Positions 53,984 to 62,870 of a DNA stretch of 64,000 nt are shown piece by piece. The notes below the pieces were generated by a model, which was not told where the DNA came from, did no database searches, and saw only the letters and a list, made by a program, of their open reading frames with translations. Source of the DNA: an uncultured Nitrosospira sp. (GTDB lineage Bacteria > Nitrospirota > Nitrospiria > Nitrospirales > Nitrospiraceae); assembly GCA_900696515.1 (NCBI GenBank), contig CAADGK010000019.1:50213-114212 (forward strand). Reading direction: 5' to 3'. The position numbers were made by a program, and so were the translations under genes. Position 1 is the first letter of the stretch. Each line of letters begins with the position of its first letter.

Positions 53984-55690
53984 ATGGGAGAGTACGCACT
54001 CCTCTACATTCTCTTTGCTCCGTTCGCAGGAGCGCTCGGGTTGATTTTTGTATCCAATCGCCAACCTACGCTCGTGCGCGGGATTGCTGCGAGCGCGGCA
54101 TTTGTCTCGCTGGTCGCCTCCCTCTACATTTTCTATGGGTACGATCCGGTCCAAGGAGGCTTTCAGTTTGTCCAAAAGTTTGCGTGGTCGAAGGAATTGG
54201 GCATTGCGTTGTATCTGGGGGTGGACGGGATCGGGACCCCGCTGGTGCTGGCTTCGTCCATTCTCCTCTTCGCGGGTATCTTCGTGTCCTGGCACATCAA
54301 AGACCGGGCGAAAGAGTTCTATATCTGGCTGCTGATTTTGGCGGCGGCCACCATCGGCGTGTTCATGTCACTCGACTTATTTTTCCTCTACTTCTTCTAC
54401 GAAATGTCGGTCATCCCGATGTACCTGCTGCTGGGCATGTGGGGCAGTCATACAAAAAAATATTTGGAGATGACCGACCCCGAAGGATTGAAACAGAGGG
54501 ATTCGGTCGGATTTATTTTTAATTTCGGATCGAACAGCAAAGAGTACGCCGCGATGAAGCTGGTCCTGTTCCTGTCCGCCTTTGCGGTTGCGGCGCTCAT
54601 GGGAATCTTGTTGATCTATAAGTTTTCCGGTTTGAACACGTTCGACATCTTAGTACTTCGAGAGCAAGCCAATCTGATGAATATCCCGGTGCTCGGGACG
54701 ACGCTCGACAAGATTATCTGGATATTGGTGTTTTTTGGGTTTGCATCGATTGCTCCCATCTGGCCGTTGCACTCATGGTCACCGGTCGGCCATGCGGCGG
54801 CTCCAGCTGCGACGAGCATGCTGCATGCCGGCGTGCTGATGAAGCTGGGGCATTTTTCCATTATTCGGGTGGCCTTTGAAATCCTGCCTGAAACCACAAG
54901 GGAGCTGATGCCGATCGCGGCGGTGTTGTGCATGTTCAGCATTATCTACGGCGGCTTTGTCGCGTTTTACGCGAAGGATACGAAGTATGTGATCGGGTAC
55001 TCGAGTTCAAGCCACATGGGGTATGTCTTTCTCGGGATGGCAGCCTTGAATTACATCAGCCTGAGCGGAGCCGTCATCTATATGTTTGCGCATGCCATGG
55101 CGACTGGGATGCTGTTCGCGATGGCCGGATGGGTCTATGACCAAACGCACACGCGTGACATTCCGTCCTTGGGTGGGCTTTCCAATAAGATGCCGTTCAT
55201 TTCGGGCTGTTTTATTGTGGGGTGTATGGCGTCCATCGGCATGCCCGGCACCGTGAATTTTGTGGCGGAGATCATGATCGTCGTCGGAAGTTGGAATAAA
55301 TACCCGCTTCAAGTGATCGTGGCTATGCTCGGTATTGTGCTGACGCTCGCCTACCTCTTTAAAATGATGCGCGGGTTGTTCTACGGACCGATGAATCAAA
55401 AGTACAGCCATGCGCACGATGCCGTCGGCACGGTTGATCGATTGCCGCTCTTGATGATGATCACCATCAGCATCGGATTTGGTATTTTCCCCATGCATTT
55501 ATACGACGTTGTCCGGTCCGGTGTGGACCCTTTGATTGCACGGATCACGCATGTGGTTCCTGTCGCGGAAACGGGCAAGGGATTCGGAGTAAGGGGTGAA
55601 GCCACGGCGGCCGTACGCGCACCAGAAGTCCCGCTCATCGTGAATGGCCCGTCATCCCTCACCCCTGACCCCTTACGGAGATCGGAATGA
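53984..55690 (+). CDS. nuoM2: NADH-quinone oxidoreductase subunit M, second copy
   Basis: 568 residues. Related to NuoM but clearly divergent: FFLYFFYEMSVIPMYLLLGM, IAPIWPLHSWSPVGHAAAP, TKYVIGYSSSSHMGYVFLG. Compared with the first copy it has about 27 extra residues between LLGMWG and EYAAMKL, and an unusual 27-residue hydrophilic C-terminal tail (after VVPVAETGKGF). An extra NuoM defines the 2M type of complex I, thought to add one proton-pumping channel. It overlaps nuoN by 4 bases. The gene symbol is descriptive. Confidence 0.92.
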   Translation: MGEYALLYILFAPFAGALGLIFVSNRQPTLVRGIAASAAFVSLVASLYIFYGYDPVQGGFQFVQKFAWSKELGIALYLGVDGIGTPLVLASSILLFAGIFVSWHIKDRAKEFYIWLLILAAATIGVFMSLDLFFLYFFYEMSVIPMYLLLGMWGSHTKKYLEMTDPEGLKQRDSVGFIFNFGSNSKEYAAMKLVLFLSAFAVAALMGILLIYKFSGLNTFDILVLREQANLMNIPVLGTTLDKIIWILVFFGFASIAPIWPLHSWSPVGHAAAPAATSMLHAGVLMKLGHFSIIRVAFEILPETTRELMPIAAVLCMFSIIYGGFVAFYAKDTKYVIGYSSSSHMGYVFLGMAALNYISLSGAVIYMFAHAMATGMLFAMAGWVYDQTHTRDIPSLGGLSNKMPFISGCFIVGCMASIGMPGTVNFVAEIMIVVGSWNKYPLQVIVAMLGIVLTLAYLFKMMRGLFYGPMNQKYSHAHDAVGTVDRLPLLMMITISIGFGIFPMHLYDVVRSGVDPLIARITHVVPVAETGKGFGVRGEATAAVRAPEVPLIVNGPSSLTPDPLRRSE

Positions 55691-57183
55691 CTTTCTCGCT
55701 GAATTTGTCCCTTTCCGATCTGTTGCTTTTACTGCCGGAGATCTTCCTGACGTGCTGGCTCTGTGTGGTCATTACGGTTGACTTTGTTTCTCCCCGGCTG
55801 CCCAAGGAACGGCTGGCCTATCTGAGCGTCGGGGGGCTGCTGGCGACTCTTGGCTGTTTGGCCTGGTTTGACATGAATCAGGTAACCGGGACGTTGTTTG
55901 GCAACATGTTTGTGCTCGACCGGATGGCGATCTTTTTCAAAATATTCATCCTAGGCTCGACGATCCTCGTCATTCTCGCGTCGATCGAGTATGTCGACCG
56001 GTTTACGCTGTTCCGTGGGGAATATTATGCGTTGGTCGTCATGTCGGCGCTTGGGATGATGTTCATGGCGTCGGCCAACGATTTGCTGTCGGTCTTCGTC
56101 AGTTTGGAGTTCTCCACCCTCGGATTTTATATCTTGGTGTCGTATCTGCGGGATGATATGGCTTCGAATGAGGCCGGCCTTAAGTTTTTTATCCTTGGCG
56201 TGTTTGCAGCAGGGCTCTTTGCGTATGGCATCAGTTTGGTGTACGGGGAAACGGGGAAACTCGTGTTCTCGGACATGGCTTCCGCTCCAGCCACCCCTGG
56301 TTTGATCATCGGGTTTCTGCTCATCTTTGCGGCGCTGGGTTTTAAGATCGGCGCCGTCCCCTTCCACTCCTGGATTCCGGATACGTACCACGGTGCTCCG
56401 ACGCCGGTCACGGCGTTCTTGTCCATTGCTCCGAAGGGCGCGGCGCTGGCCATCTTGCTCAGGATTTTCATCGTGGCGTTAGGGACGTTTAAACCGACCT
56501 GGATCTACTTGCTCGTTGCCGTGTCCATTATATCTATGACCTACGGCAATATCGTGGCCATAGCACAACGGAACATCAAGCGGCTCCTGGCTTATTCCGG
56601 TATCGCACAGATCGGGAATGTGCTCATCGGTCTTGCCGCCGGAACGAAGATGGGGAATGACGCGATTCTCTTCTATCTGCTGGCATACCTCTTTGCAAAC
56701 ATCGGGGCGTTTGCTGTGGTGATTGCGGTGAGCCAGGCGATTGGAAGGGATGAGATCGAGGACTACAGTGGCTTAGGACGCCGCTCACCATTCCTGGCCT
56801 TTTCGATGTTGCTGTTCCTCCTCTCCCTTGCCGGGGTTCCCCCGCTCGCCGGGTTTATCGGCAAACTCTACATCTTTATTGCGGCGATCAAAGAGGGGCT
56901 GTATACGTTGATCACCGTCGGGCTGATCAACATCGTTATTTCGATGTACTATTACCTCATCGTGGTGAAAAAAATGTACATCAATGAGCCCGTTGATCCG
57001 TCTCCCATTTCGATTTCCGGATCCATGAAGGTAGTGATTTATGTCGGTCTTGCCGGGACCCTGTTGATCGGAATCTATCCCCAACCGTTTACCGATTGGG
57101 TGGTTGCGGCGACACTCATGTTCGCAAACTTCGTGGCTCCTGCTGCGACGGTCACTCCGCCGAGTCTCTTGATCGGCGGTTAG
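55687..57183 (+). CDS. nuoN: NADH-quinone oxidoreductase subunit N
   Basis: 498 residues, 14 transmembrane helices. Third type of antiporter-like subunit, next to NuoK. Motifs: FVSLEFSTLGFYILVSYLRD, KIGAVPFHSWIPDTYHGAPT, NIKRLLAYSGIAQIGNVLIG. Last gene of the operon; start codon ATGA overlap with nuoM2. A short hairpin lies downstream. Confidence 0.95.
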   Translation: MTFSLNLSLSDLLLLLPEIFLTCWLCVVITVDFVSPRLPKERLAYLSVGGLLATLGCLAWFDMNQVTGTLFGNMFVLDRMAIFFKIFILGSTILVILASIEYVDRFTLFRGEYYALVVMSALGMMFMASANDLLSVFVSLEFSTLGFYILVSYLRDDMASNEAGLKFFILGVFAAGLFAYGISLVYGETGKLVFSDMASAPATPGLIIGFLLIFAALGFKIGAVPFHSWIPDTYHGAPTPVTAFLSIAPKGAALAILLRIFIVALGTFKPTWIYLLVAVSIISMTYGNIVAIAQRNIKRLLAYSGIAQIGNVLIGLAAGTKMGNDAILFYLLAYLFANIGAFAVVIAVSQAIGRDEIEDYSGLGRRSPFLAFSMLLFLLSLAGVPPLAGFIGKLYIFIAAIKEGLYTLITVGLINIVISMYYYLIVVKKMYINEPVDPSPISISGSMKVVIYVGLAGTLLIGIYPQPFTDWVVAATLMFANFVAPAATVTPPSLLIGG

Positions 57184-57227
57184 GTTTCTGCTTTTCCATC
57201 TACACGGTTCTGCTACAATTCACTTTG

Positions 57228-57249
57228 AGAGACGAATATTCTCGTCTCT
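57228..57249 (+). terminator. Weak hairpin after nuoN
   Basis: 8-bp stem (AGAGACGA and TCGTCTCT) with a 6-base loop; only a short T run follows. It lies between nuoN and the CHASE3 kinase gene and may partly end the nuo transcript. Confidence 0.4.
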
Positions 57250-57302
57250 TCCTCGGGTACTCATAACGTCATCGATGTGTCCGGTGCAAGTCCTCCGGAT
57301 CT

Positions 57303-58820
57303 ATGGAATCAGCTACCAACCATCAGGCCCAAGCTCCCCCTGTGCATGGTGAAGTGAGTACACTTCCAGTCGATTCGACTCCCACCATACCCGCTCCCTC
57401 TCGGTCTACGGTCGGGTGGTTTCCGGTGCTGACGATCGAGCACCGGGTTCTGGCAGGGTTCAGTCTCGTCTTCGTGGGAATTCTCATCATTAGTGCGATC
57501 TCGTATCGCAATACCAATGGCCTGCTGAAGAACAGCGGGCTCGACGGTCGAAGTCACGCATTGATCCAATTGCTTGGCAGCATTGACGCCGTGATGGCTG
57601 AGGCCGAAGGGACACACCGGCGGTATCTTGTGACCGGTGAGCAGGCCTATCTTGATGCCTATAAGCAGCTGATTGCGCAGAAACCCGCCTTCACGACCTA
57701 TCTCAATGAATTGACCCGGGATTCTGACGAACAGCAGAGGCGTGTCGACGACCTGAATCGGTTGATGGAACGCCAGCTGAGCGTCGAGTCAAAGGCGATC
57801 ACTCAAGTCCAGGAACGCGGTGTCCAATCAGTCAGGAAAATGGCATTGGAGGGCGCAGGAAGACACGAACTCGATGGGATACATCAGATCATTCATGAGA
57901 TGGATGTGTATGAACGACAAGCCGTCAATCGACGGGTCTTCGCATCCGCCGCAAGTACCCGGCACACGATCCTCCTGTTATCCGTCGGGGCGGGACTGCA
58001 GCTGGTGCTGTTGGCATCGGTCTATTACCTGATTCGTCACGATATTACCGAGCGCCGCCGTGTGGCCGGTGAGCTACGACGCCGAGGAGAGCTCCTTGAG
58101 GCTGCTAACAAGGAACTGGAAGCGTTCAGTTATTCAGTGTCTCATGATCTTCGCGCGCCGTTGCGACACATCGACGGCTATGCGGCGCTGTTGCGCAAGA
58201 CGGTGGACCGATCGCTGAATGAGAAAGGTGTGCGCTATTTACAAACGATTTCTGACGCTGCGAAGCAGATGGGACAGCTGATCGATGATCTACTGGTATT
58301 CTCCCGCATGGGCCGCCAAGACATGCTGCGGACGACCGTGAATATGGATCAGCTGATCAAGAGCATCCTATCCGATCTGAGCCCTGACTTGCACGGGCGT
58401 CAAATATCATGGACAATCGCGCCACTGCCTGAGGTGAAAGGCGACCCTTCCATGCTTCGACAGGTGTTCATGAATTTACTCGCCAACGCCGTGAAATTTA
58501 CGAGTACCAAGCCCGTGGCGTCCATTGAGATTGGAGTGGAGTCTTCAGGCTCTGAGGAGATTGTCCTGTATGTCCGTGATAATGGGGTAGGATTCGATAT
58601 GCAGTACGCTCCGAAACTATTTGGAGTGTTTCAGAGGCTGCATCGGGCTGATGAGTTTGAAGGAACAGGGATTGGGCTTGCCAATGTCCGTCGGATCGTT
58701 CATCGTCATGGAGGTCGGACGTGGGCTGACGGTGTGCCGGATAAGGGAGCAACCTTCCATGTTGCGCTCCCCAGGGAGGGATCCAAGCATGACGCTCGCC
58801 AAGCCGATTGTGCTCGCTGA
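57303..58820 (+). CDS. CHASE3-domain sensor histidine kinase
   Basis: 505 residues. Transmembrane helix 1 at about 48-66 (GFSLVFVGILIISAISY), a periplasmic CHASE3 domain (about 68-215, with AEGTHRRYLVTGEQAYLDAY), transmembrane helix 2 at about 222-243 (TILLLSVGAGLQLVLLASVY), a coiled coil, HisKA with phosphoacceptor His in YSVSHDLRAPLRHIDGY (about 278-294), and HATPase (about 385-495: NLLANAVKFT, DNGVGFDM, GIGLANVRRI). The signal sensed is unknown. It overlaps the next receiver gene by 32 bases. Confidence 0.92.
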   Translation: MESATNHQAQAPPVHGEVSTLPVDSTPTIPAPSRSTVGWFPVLTIEHRVLAGFSLVFVGILIISAISYRNTNGLLKNSGLDGRSHALIQLLGSIDAVMAEAEGTHRRYLVTGEQAYLDAYKQLIAQKPAFTTYLNELTRDSDEQQRRVDDLNRLMERQLSVESKAITQVQERGVQSVRKMALEGAGRHELDGIHQIIHEMDVYERQAVNRRVFASAASTRHTILLLSVGAGLQLVLLASVYYLIRHDITERRRVAGELRRRGELLEAANKELEAFSYSVSHDLRAPLRHIDGYAALLRKTVDRSLNEKGVRYLQTISDAAKQMGQLIDDLLVFSRMGRQDMLRTTVNMDQLIKSILSDLSPDLHGRQISWTIAPLPEVKGDPSMLRQVFMNLLANAVKFTSTKPVASIEIGVESSGSEEIVLYVRDNGVGFDMQYAPKLFGVFQRLHRADEFEGTGIGLANVRRIVHRHGGRTWADGVPDKGATFHVALPREGSKHDARQADCAR

Positions 58821-59244
58821 AGATAATCCTCGTGATGCGGAACTTGCGCTGGCCGCAATGGAGGAAGAGCAGATCTCCGATAAAGTTGTCCTGTGTCAGG
58901 ACGGTGCAGAAGTGTTGGACTACTTGTACTGCCGGGGGCAATTCAAGACGCGATTGAAGGGGAATCCCGCGGTCGTGTTTCTTGACCTTAAGATGCCGAA
59001 GGTCAATGGACTCGAGGTCTTGCGCACCATCAAGGCAGACACCAACCTGCGAGCGATTCCCGTCGTGATGTTGACGTCATCTCGAGAGGAGAGAGATTTG
59101 GCGGAGAGTTATACGCTCGGCGCCAACGCCTATGTCGTGAAGCCCGTGGAGTTTGAGCAGTTCGTATCGGCCGTCAAGGAGTTAGGGGTATTTTGGGGTG
59201 TGATCAATGAACCGCCTCCGGAACGAGCCTGCTCCCATCAATAA
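58789..59244 (+). CDS. Rcp1-type single-domain response regulator
   Basis: 151 residues from MTLAKPIVLAEDN; GGAGGG lies upstream, and the longer frame is a shadow of the kinase. Receiver with acidic pair in LAEDNPRD, phosphoacceptor Asp in VVFLDLKMPKVNG, Thr/Ser in VMLTSSRE, Lys in YVVKPVE. Receivers of this type partner with phytochrome-like kinases that carry the same HisKA variant as the gene upstream. No output domain. It overlaps its neighbours by 32 and about 38 bases. Confidence 0.92.
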   Translation: MTLAKPIVLAEDNPRDAELALAAMEEEQISDKVVLCQDGAEVLDYLYCRGQFKTRLKGNPAVVFLDLKMPKVNGLEVLRTIKADTNLRAIPVVMLTSSREERDLAESYTLGANAYVVKPVEFEQFVSAVKELGVFWGVINEPPPERACSHQ

Positions 59245-60889
59245 TCCTTCCATGAAACATCCGCTAAGAATAGTCCATCTTGAACATAGCGGGGCGGATA
59301 GTGAACGTATCGGCGTGATATTGGCTACAGGTGGGATTGCTTGTGCGATCCACCGTGTGGAGACGGAACGGTCCTTTACGATCGGTATTACTGACGAGCG
59401 GGCGGATCTTATCCTCGCTGAGTTCAACACGCCTGGATGTGATGGGGACAGGGCTTTCGCCGTGGCGCGGAAAGCGGCTTCTCACGTACCCTTCATCTTC
59501 GTATCTTCCTCCATCAGCGAACCGGTGATTACGGAGCTATTGAATCGGGGGGTCACGGATGTCATCCCCAAAGAGGCACTGGGGCGTTTGATTCCTGCCG
59601 TGCAACGGATCGTGAAAGAGCGACAAGAGCGGGAAGGACGAAGAGAAGCCGAGGAAGCTCTCCGCGAGCATCAAGTATACTTGCGACACATTCAAAAGTT
59701 GGAAGCTGTCGGGCGTCTCGCCGGAGGATTGGCCCACGATTTCAACAATCTGCTGACTGTGATTTTGGGGCATAGCCAAGTGGTGCTCAATGAGATCGAT
59801 GCGGCGCATCCGTTGAGAATGCAGATTCAAGAAATGCAAAATGCCGGCGAGCGCGCAAGGGTGCTTATTCGCCAATTACTCATGTTCAGTCGAAAACGTC
59901 CGGTTGAGGTAAAGGTCATCAGCCTCAACGACCTCCTGGATGACTTTGAATCCATGCTTCGCCGAGTGATCGGAGAGGATATTCAATTAACGGTGAGATT
60001 GTCTCAGGATGATCTCCGTATCAAGATGGACCCCACCTTCGTCGAGCAGATCGTGATGAACCTTGTGGTGAACGCCAGAGATGCTATGCCGGAGGGCGGT
60101 AAGCTGACCGTCGAATTGCAGTCGACGTACCTGGATCGCTTCCCACAGTATCACGTGCCGGACTTGGCGCCAGGCGAGTATGTGAAGCTCTCCGTGTCCG
60201 ATACGGGTTGCGGAATGTCTCCTGAGGTGCAAGCACAGATGTTCAAGCCGTTCTTTACGACTAAAGGTGAGGAAAAGGGAACAGGACTGGGGCTCTCAAC
60301 CGTTTTAGACGTCGTGACTCAGAATAGTGGTGGATTGGACGTGGCCACGGCGGTTGGTGAAGGGACGCGCTTCGACGTATACTTTCCACGTATCATGACA
60401 GCGATCGACGTCTCATCCGACGCGCCTTCGGGTATGAGACCGCTGAGGGGGGATGAAACCATTCTCTTGGTTGAGGATGATGAAGCCGTGCGATCACTGA
60501 TTCGAGATGAGCTGCGCAAACTGGGATATCGAGTCGTTGAGGCGAGAAATGGCATTGAAGCGTGCCTCGTCGCCACCCCGTATATGGGGAGGCTCCAACT
60601 GCTGCTGACCGATATTGTGATGCCGGGTATGAGCGGGACGGAACTGGCTCGGCATCTTCGTGTCGTCAAACCGGCGTTGAACATTCTGTTTATTTCCGGA
60701 TATGAGGACGATGTCGGAATCGGGGCCGGTGATACGGCGATGGCCTATCTACAGAAACCGTTCACGACCGAAGCGTTGGCTGGGACGGTTCGGCACCTTC
60801 TCGACCAGACAGCGAGGGGGCAGATACACCAGAGCGCGACGTCCGGGGACCTGGAGCAACCCCGACGTTCAGCCCATCATGATATATAG
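59207..60889 (+). CDS. Hybrid histidine kinase with N-terminal pseudo-receiver
   Basis: 560 residues from ATG 59207; ATG 59252 (MKHPLRIVHLE) is an alternative that removes the overlap. Order: receiver-like domain 16-135, coiled coil to about 160, HisKA with His in GLAHDFNNLLTVILGHSQ (about 178), HATPase (about 285-400: NLVVNARDAMPEGG, DTGCGM, GTGLGLSTV), and a C-terminal receiver (about 420-540: LLVEDDEA, LLLTDIVMPGMSG, LFISGY, LQKPF). The N-terminal receiver has Glu in place of the phosphoacceptor Asp (LILAEFNTPG) and is probably not phosphorylated. No membrane segment. Confidence 0.9.
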   Translation: MNRLRNEPAPINNPSMKHPLRIVHLEHSGADSERIGVILATGGIACAIHRVETERSFTIGITDERADLILAEFNTPGCDGDRAFAVARKAASHVPFIFVSSSISEPVITELLNRGVTDVIPKEALGRLIPAVQRIVKERQEREGRREAEEALREHQVYLRHIQKLEAVGRLAGGLAHDFNNLLTVILGHSQVVLNEIDAAHPLRMQIQEMQNAGERARVLIRQLLMFSRKRPVEVKVISLNDLLDDFESMLRRVIGEDIQLTVRLSQDDLRIKMDPTFVEQIVMNLVVNARDAMPEGGKLTVELQSTYLDRFPQYHVPDLAPGEYVKLSVSDTGCGMSPEVQAQMFKPFFTTKGEEKGTGLGLSTVLDVVTQNSGGLDVATAVGEGTRFDVYFPRIMTAIDVSSDAPSGMRPLRGDETILLVEDDEAVRSLIRDELRKLGYRVVEARNGIEACLVATPYMGRLQLLLTDIVMPGMSGTELARHLRVVKPALNILFISGYEDDVGIGAGDTAMAYLQKPFTTEALAGTVRHLLDQTARGQIHQSATSGDLEQPRRSAHHDI

Positions 60890-60933
60890 GTGGTACACCC
60901 GTTTCTGGTCACGGTTGCTGATGGGGTGGGTCC

Positions 60934-61785
60934 ATGAGCAGCAGCAGTCAGTGGCGAGATAGGCTTGTGCAGTGTGCCGGATTTGCTGTTTCGGCTGTGA
61001 TACTGCTGCCCGGGCTGTGTCTTGGTCAGCATATTTCCTGGGAACGTCTTTCCGAGGGTCTCATGGTTTCCGTCTGGAAACCTATCCGGTCCTGCCCCAC
61101 ATTGCCGACCATGCTGGTTGTGGACCTGGACCCGGAGCGCACCAGGTTCTCCGTTCACCATTATGCTCAGGAAGGATTTGCGCAACCGCCTAAGATCGCG
61201 GAGTGGCAACAGCGGACCCGCCATCACCTCGTGTTCAATGCGGGGTTATTTCGTGACAACTTTACGTACCTTGGTCTTCTCTATCAAGGTGGTCGTTCGG
61301 TCGGAGGTCGACGCCATAGTGTCTGGCAAGGGTTGTTTGTGGCAGAACCGGCTGTTCCTGGTGTGAAGAAAGCGCGGGTGTTTGATTTGGCTTCAGACCG
61401 TTTTGATGAAGCTCAGCCCGTCTATGCGGAAGCGGCACAGGCTCTGATGCTGCTCGACCAATCCGGTAAAATCCGTGTTCGTGACTCAGGAAGGCATGCC
61501 TACCAAACGATCGTGGCTGAGACCGAGAAGGGACATATCCAGATCTTTAAGAGTTTGGGCGTAGTGCCGCTCTACGACATCGGCCGCTGTTTCAAAGAGA
61601 CGCTCCCCACTGTGCGTCGGGCCATGGCGATGGACGGAGGATCCTCCTCTGATCTGCGCATTGTGGAGTCCCTGTGGGAGAAGGATCTGTATAGTCAGGA
61701 AGGAGATTCATGGAAGAGTTTGTTCAGCGGCAGCACGAATTTTCATATCCCGCTGCCTACCGTCATTGGGGTGAGTCCTCGATGA
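60934..61785 (+). CDS. Exported phosphodiester glycosidase-domain protein
   Basis: 283 residues. The signal peptide covers about 1-31 (hydrophobic GFAVSAVILLPGLCLGQ). The rest matches the phosphodiester glycosidase (NAGPA/DUF2233) fold, typified by the lysosomal uncovering enzyme: FNAGLFRDNFTYLG, ALMLLDQSGKIRVRD and the late motif AMAMDGGSSSDLRI. In bacteria the substrates are mostly unknown, perhaps phosphodiester-linked sugars of the envelope. Its stop overlaps the next start (ATGA). Confidence 0.82.
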   Translation: MSSSSQWRDRLVQCAGFAVSAVILLPGLCLGQHISWERLSEGLMVSVWKPIRSCPTLPTMLVVDLDPERTRFSVHHYAQEGFAQPPKIAEWQQRTRHHLVFNAGLFRDNFTYLGLLYQGGRSVGGRRHSVWQGLFVAEPAVPGVKKARVFDLASDRFDEAQPVYAEAAQALMLLDQSGKIRVRDSGRHAYQTIVAETEKGHIQIFKSLGVVPLYDIGRCFKETLPTVRRAMAMDGGSSSDLRIVESLWEKDLYSQEGDSWKSLFSGSTNFHIPLPTVIGVSPR

Positions 61786-62099
61786 TCAATTTCTGGTTGT
61801 TCACCGTTGCCACGATGGTCGCTTTCCTACTGGGCGGCTGTGCTGATGGAGCAAAGATAGTGCAGGAACATGACATGGGCGGGGTCGTCATCTATCCGTT
61901 CAAGGAAGGGCAGGGACCCATGCTCTCGGCGTTCCGAAAAGAGGGGCTGGACCTCATGAACGAGAAGTGTAAAGGCAGATCCTACTCGATCGTGCGCGAA
62001 GGGGAGGCAAAAGGACGAACCCGGGTGGTAAGTCCGCTTGATGGAGCCCAAGAAGTGGTCGAAGAGCGTCGCTGGGGGATTCAGTTTGAGTGCCAATGA
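61782..62099 (+). CDS. Small putative lipoprotein
   Basis: 105 residues from MINFWLF; the longer frame within the preceding gene is discarded. Lipoprotein signal peptide with lipobox FLLGGC (Cys near residue 19). The mature part of about 85 residues is charged and has two further Cys (EKCKGRSY and the terminal FECQ) that could form a disulfide. Coupled to the glycosidase gene by a 4-base overlap, which suggests they act together at the envelope. Function unknown. Confidence 0.72.
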   Translation: MINFWLFTVATMVAFLLGGCADGAKIVQEHDMGGVVIYPFKEGQGPMLSAFRKEGLDLMNEKCKGRSYSIVREGEAKGRTRVVSPLDGAQEVVEERRWGIQFECQ

Positions 62100-62129
62100 A
62101 CGGATGTTTGTCGCACGTACAGGCAGGAC

Positions 62130-62708
62130 CTAAGAGGGTTTTTTTATCGCATCCATCAAATCCTGAATGGTCAAGAGACTTCTCAGGTGAATCGTTTCCT
62201 TTTCTATCCGGGCTTTCCCGTCCTGTTCTTGGCGATCGACAATCACCAATGCATGATTCACCTGAAGTCCCGCATCCCGTGCAGCCCCTACCGCTTTCAA
62301 TAGCGATCCGCCGCTGGTGAGGACATCGTCCACGATTACTGCTCGGTCGCCAGGGTGAATGCTGCCTTCAATCAACTTTCCTAATCCGTGCTCTTTGGCT
62401 TGTTTGCGGACCACGAAGGTCCGCCAAATTCTTGGCGGGGAGGCTGCACAGGCGAAATCGGAAATGGTCAGGGCGATGGGGATGGCTCCGAGCTCAAGAC
62501 CACCTAAACAGTCGAATTCGACGTTAATGAGTGCATCATAGGCCAACCGGGCAACCAGCCGACGGGCCTCAGGATGCGACATGAGCGCGCGACAATCGAC
62601 GTAGAACGGGCTGATTTCACCTGAGGCCAACTTGAACCCGTTGGTGCGATCCCATTTAAAGGATCCGGTATCATGGAATGCGATGGCCAGTTGTTCTCGA
62701 AGAGTCAT
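62130..62708 (-). CDS. pyrE: Orotate phosphoribosyltransferase
   Basis: 192 residues. Joins orotate to PRPP in pyrimidine synthesis. The PRPP-binding motif is VIVDDVLTSGGSLLKAV (about 121-137). The N-terminal KLASGEISPFYVDCR and the catalytic-loop region VVRKQAKEHG fit the family. Single gene, convergent with the lipoprotein. No pyrimidine pathway neighbour is seen. Confidence 0.94.
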   Translation of the reverse strand: MTLREQLAIAFHDTGSFKWDRTNGFKLASGEISPFYVDCRALMSHPEARRLVARLAYDALINVEFDCLGGLELGAIPIALTISDFACAASPPRIWRTFVVRKQAKEHGLGKLIEGSIHPGDRAVIVDDVLTSGGSLLKAVGAARDAGLQVNHALVIVDRQEQDGKARIEKETIHLRSLLTIQDLMDAIKKPS

Positions 62709-62870
62709 GAGGGGGTCTCACCTTAAAAGATGTAATCGACGGCGGCATTGTACACTGACTGGACAACCGCATATAGAATTTTTATACAGTCCATGGAACT
62801 GGGGAGAATCGTTGTGGCTGGTTGGTCAAGGTTTTCTTGAGGAGCGCCACACGTTTCCTGTCCATCATGA

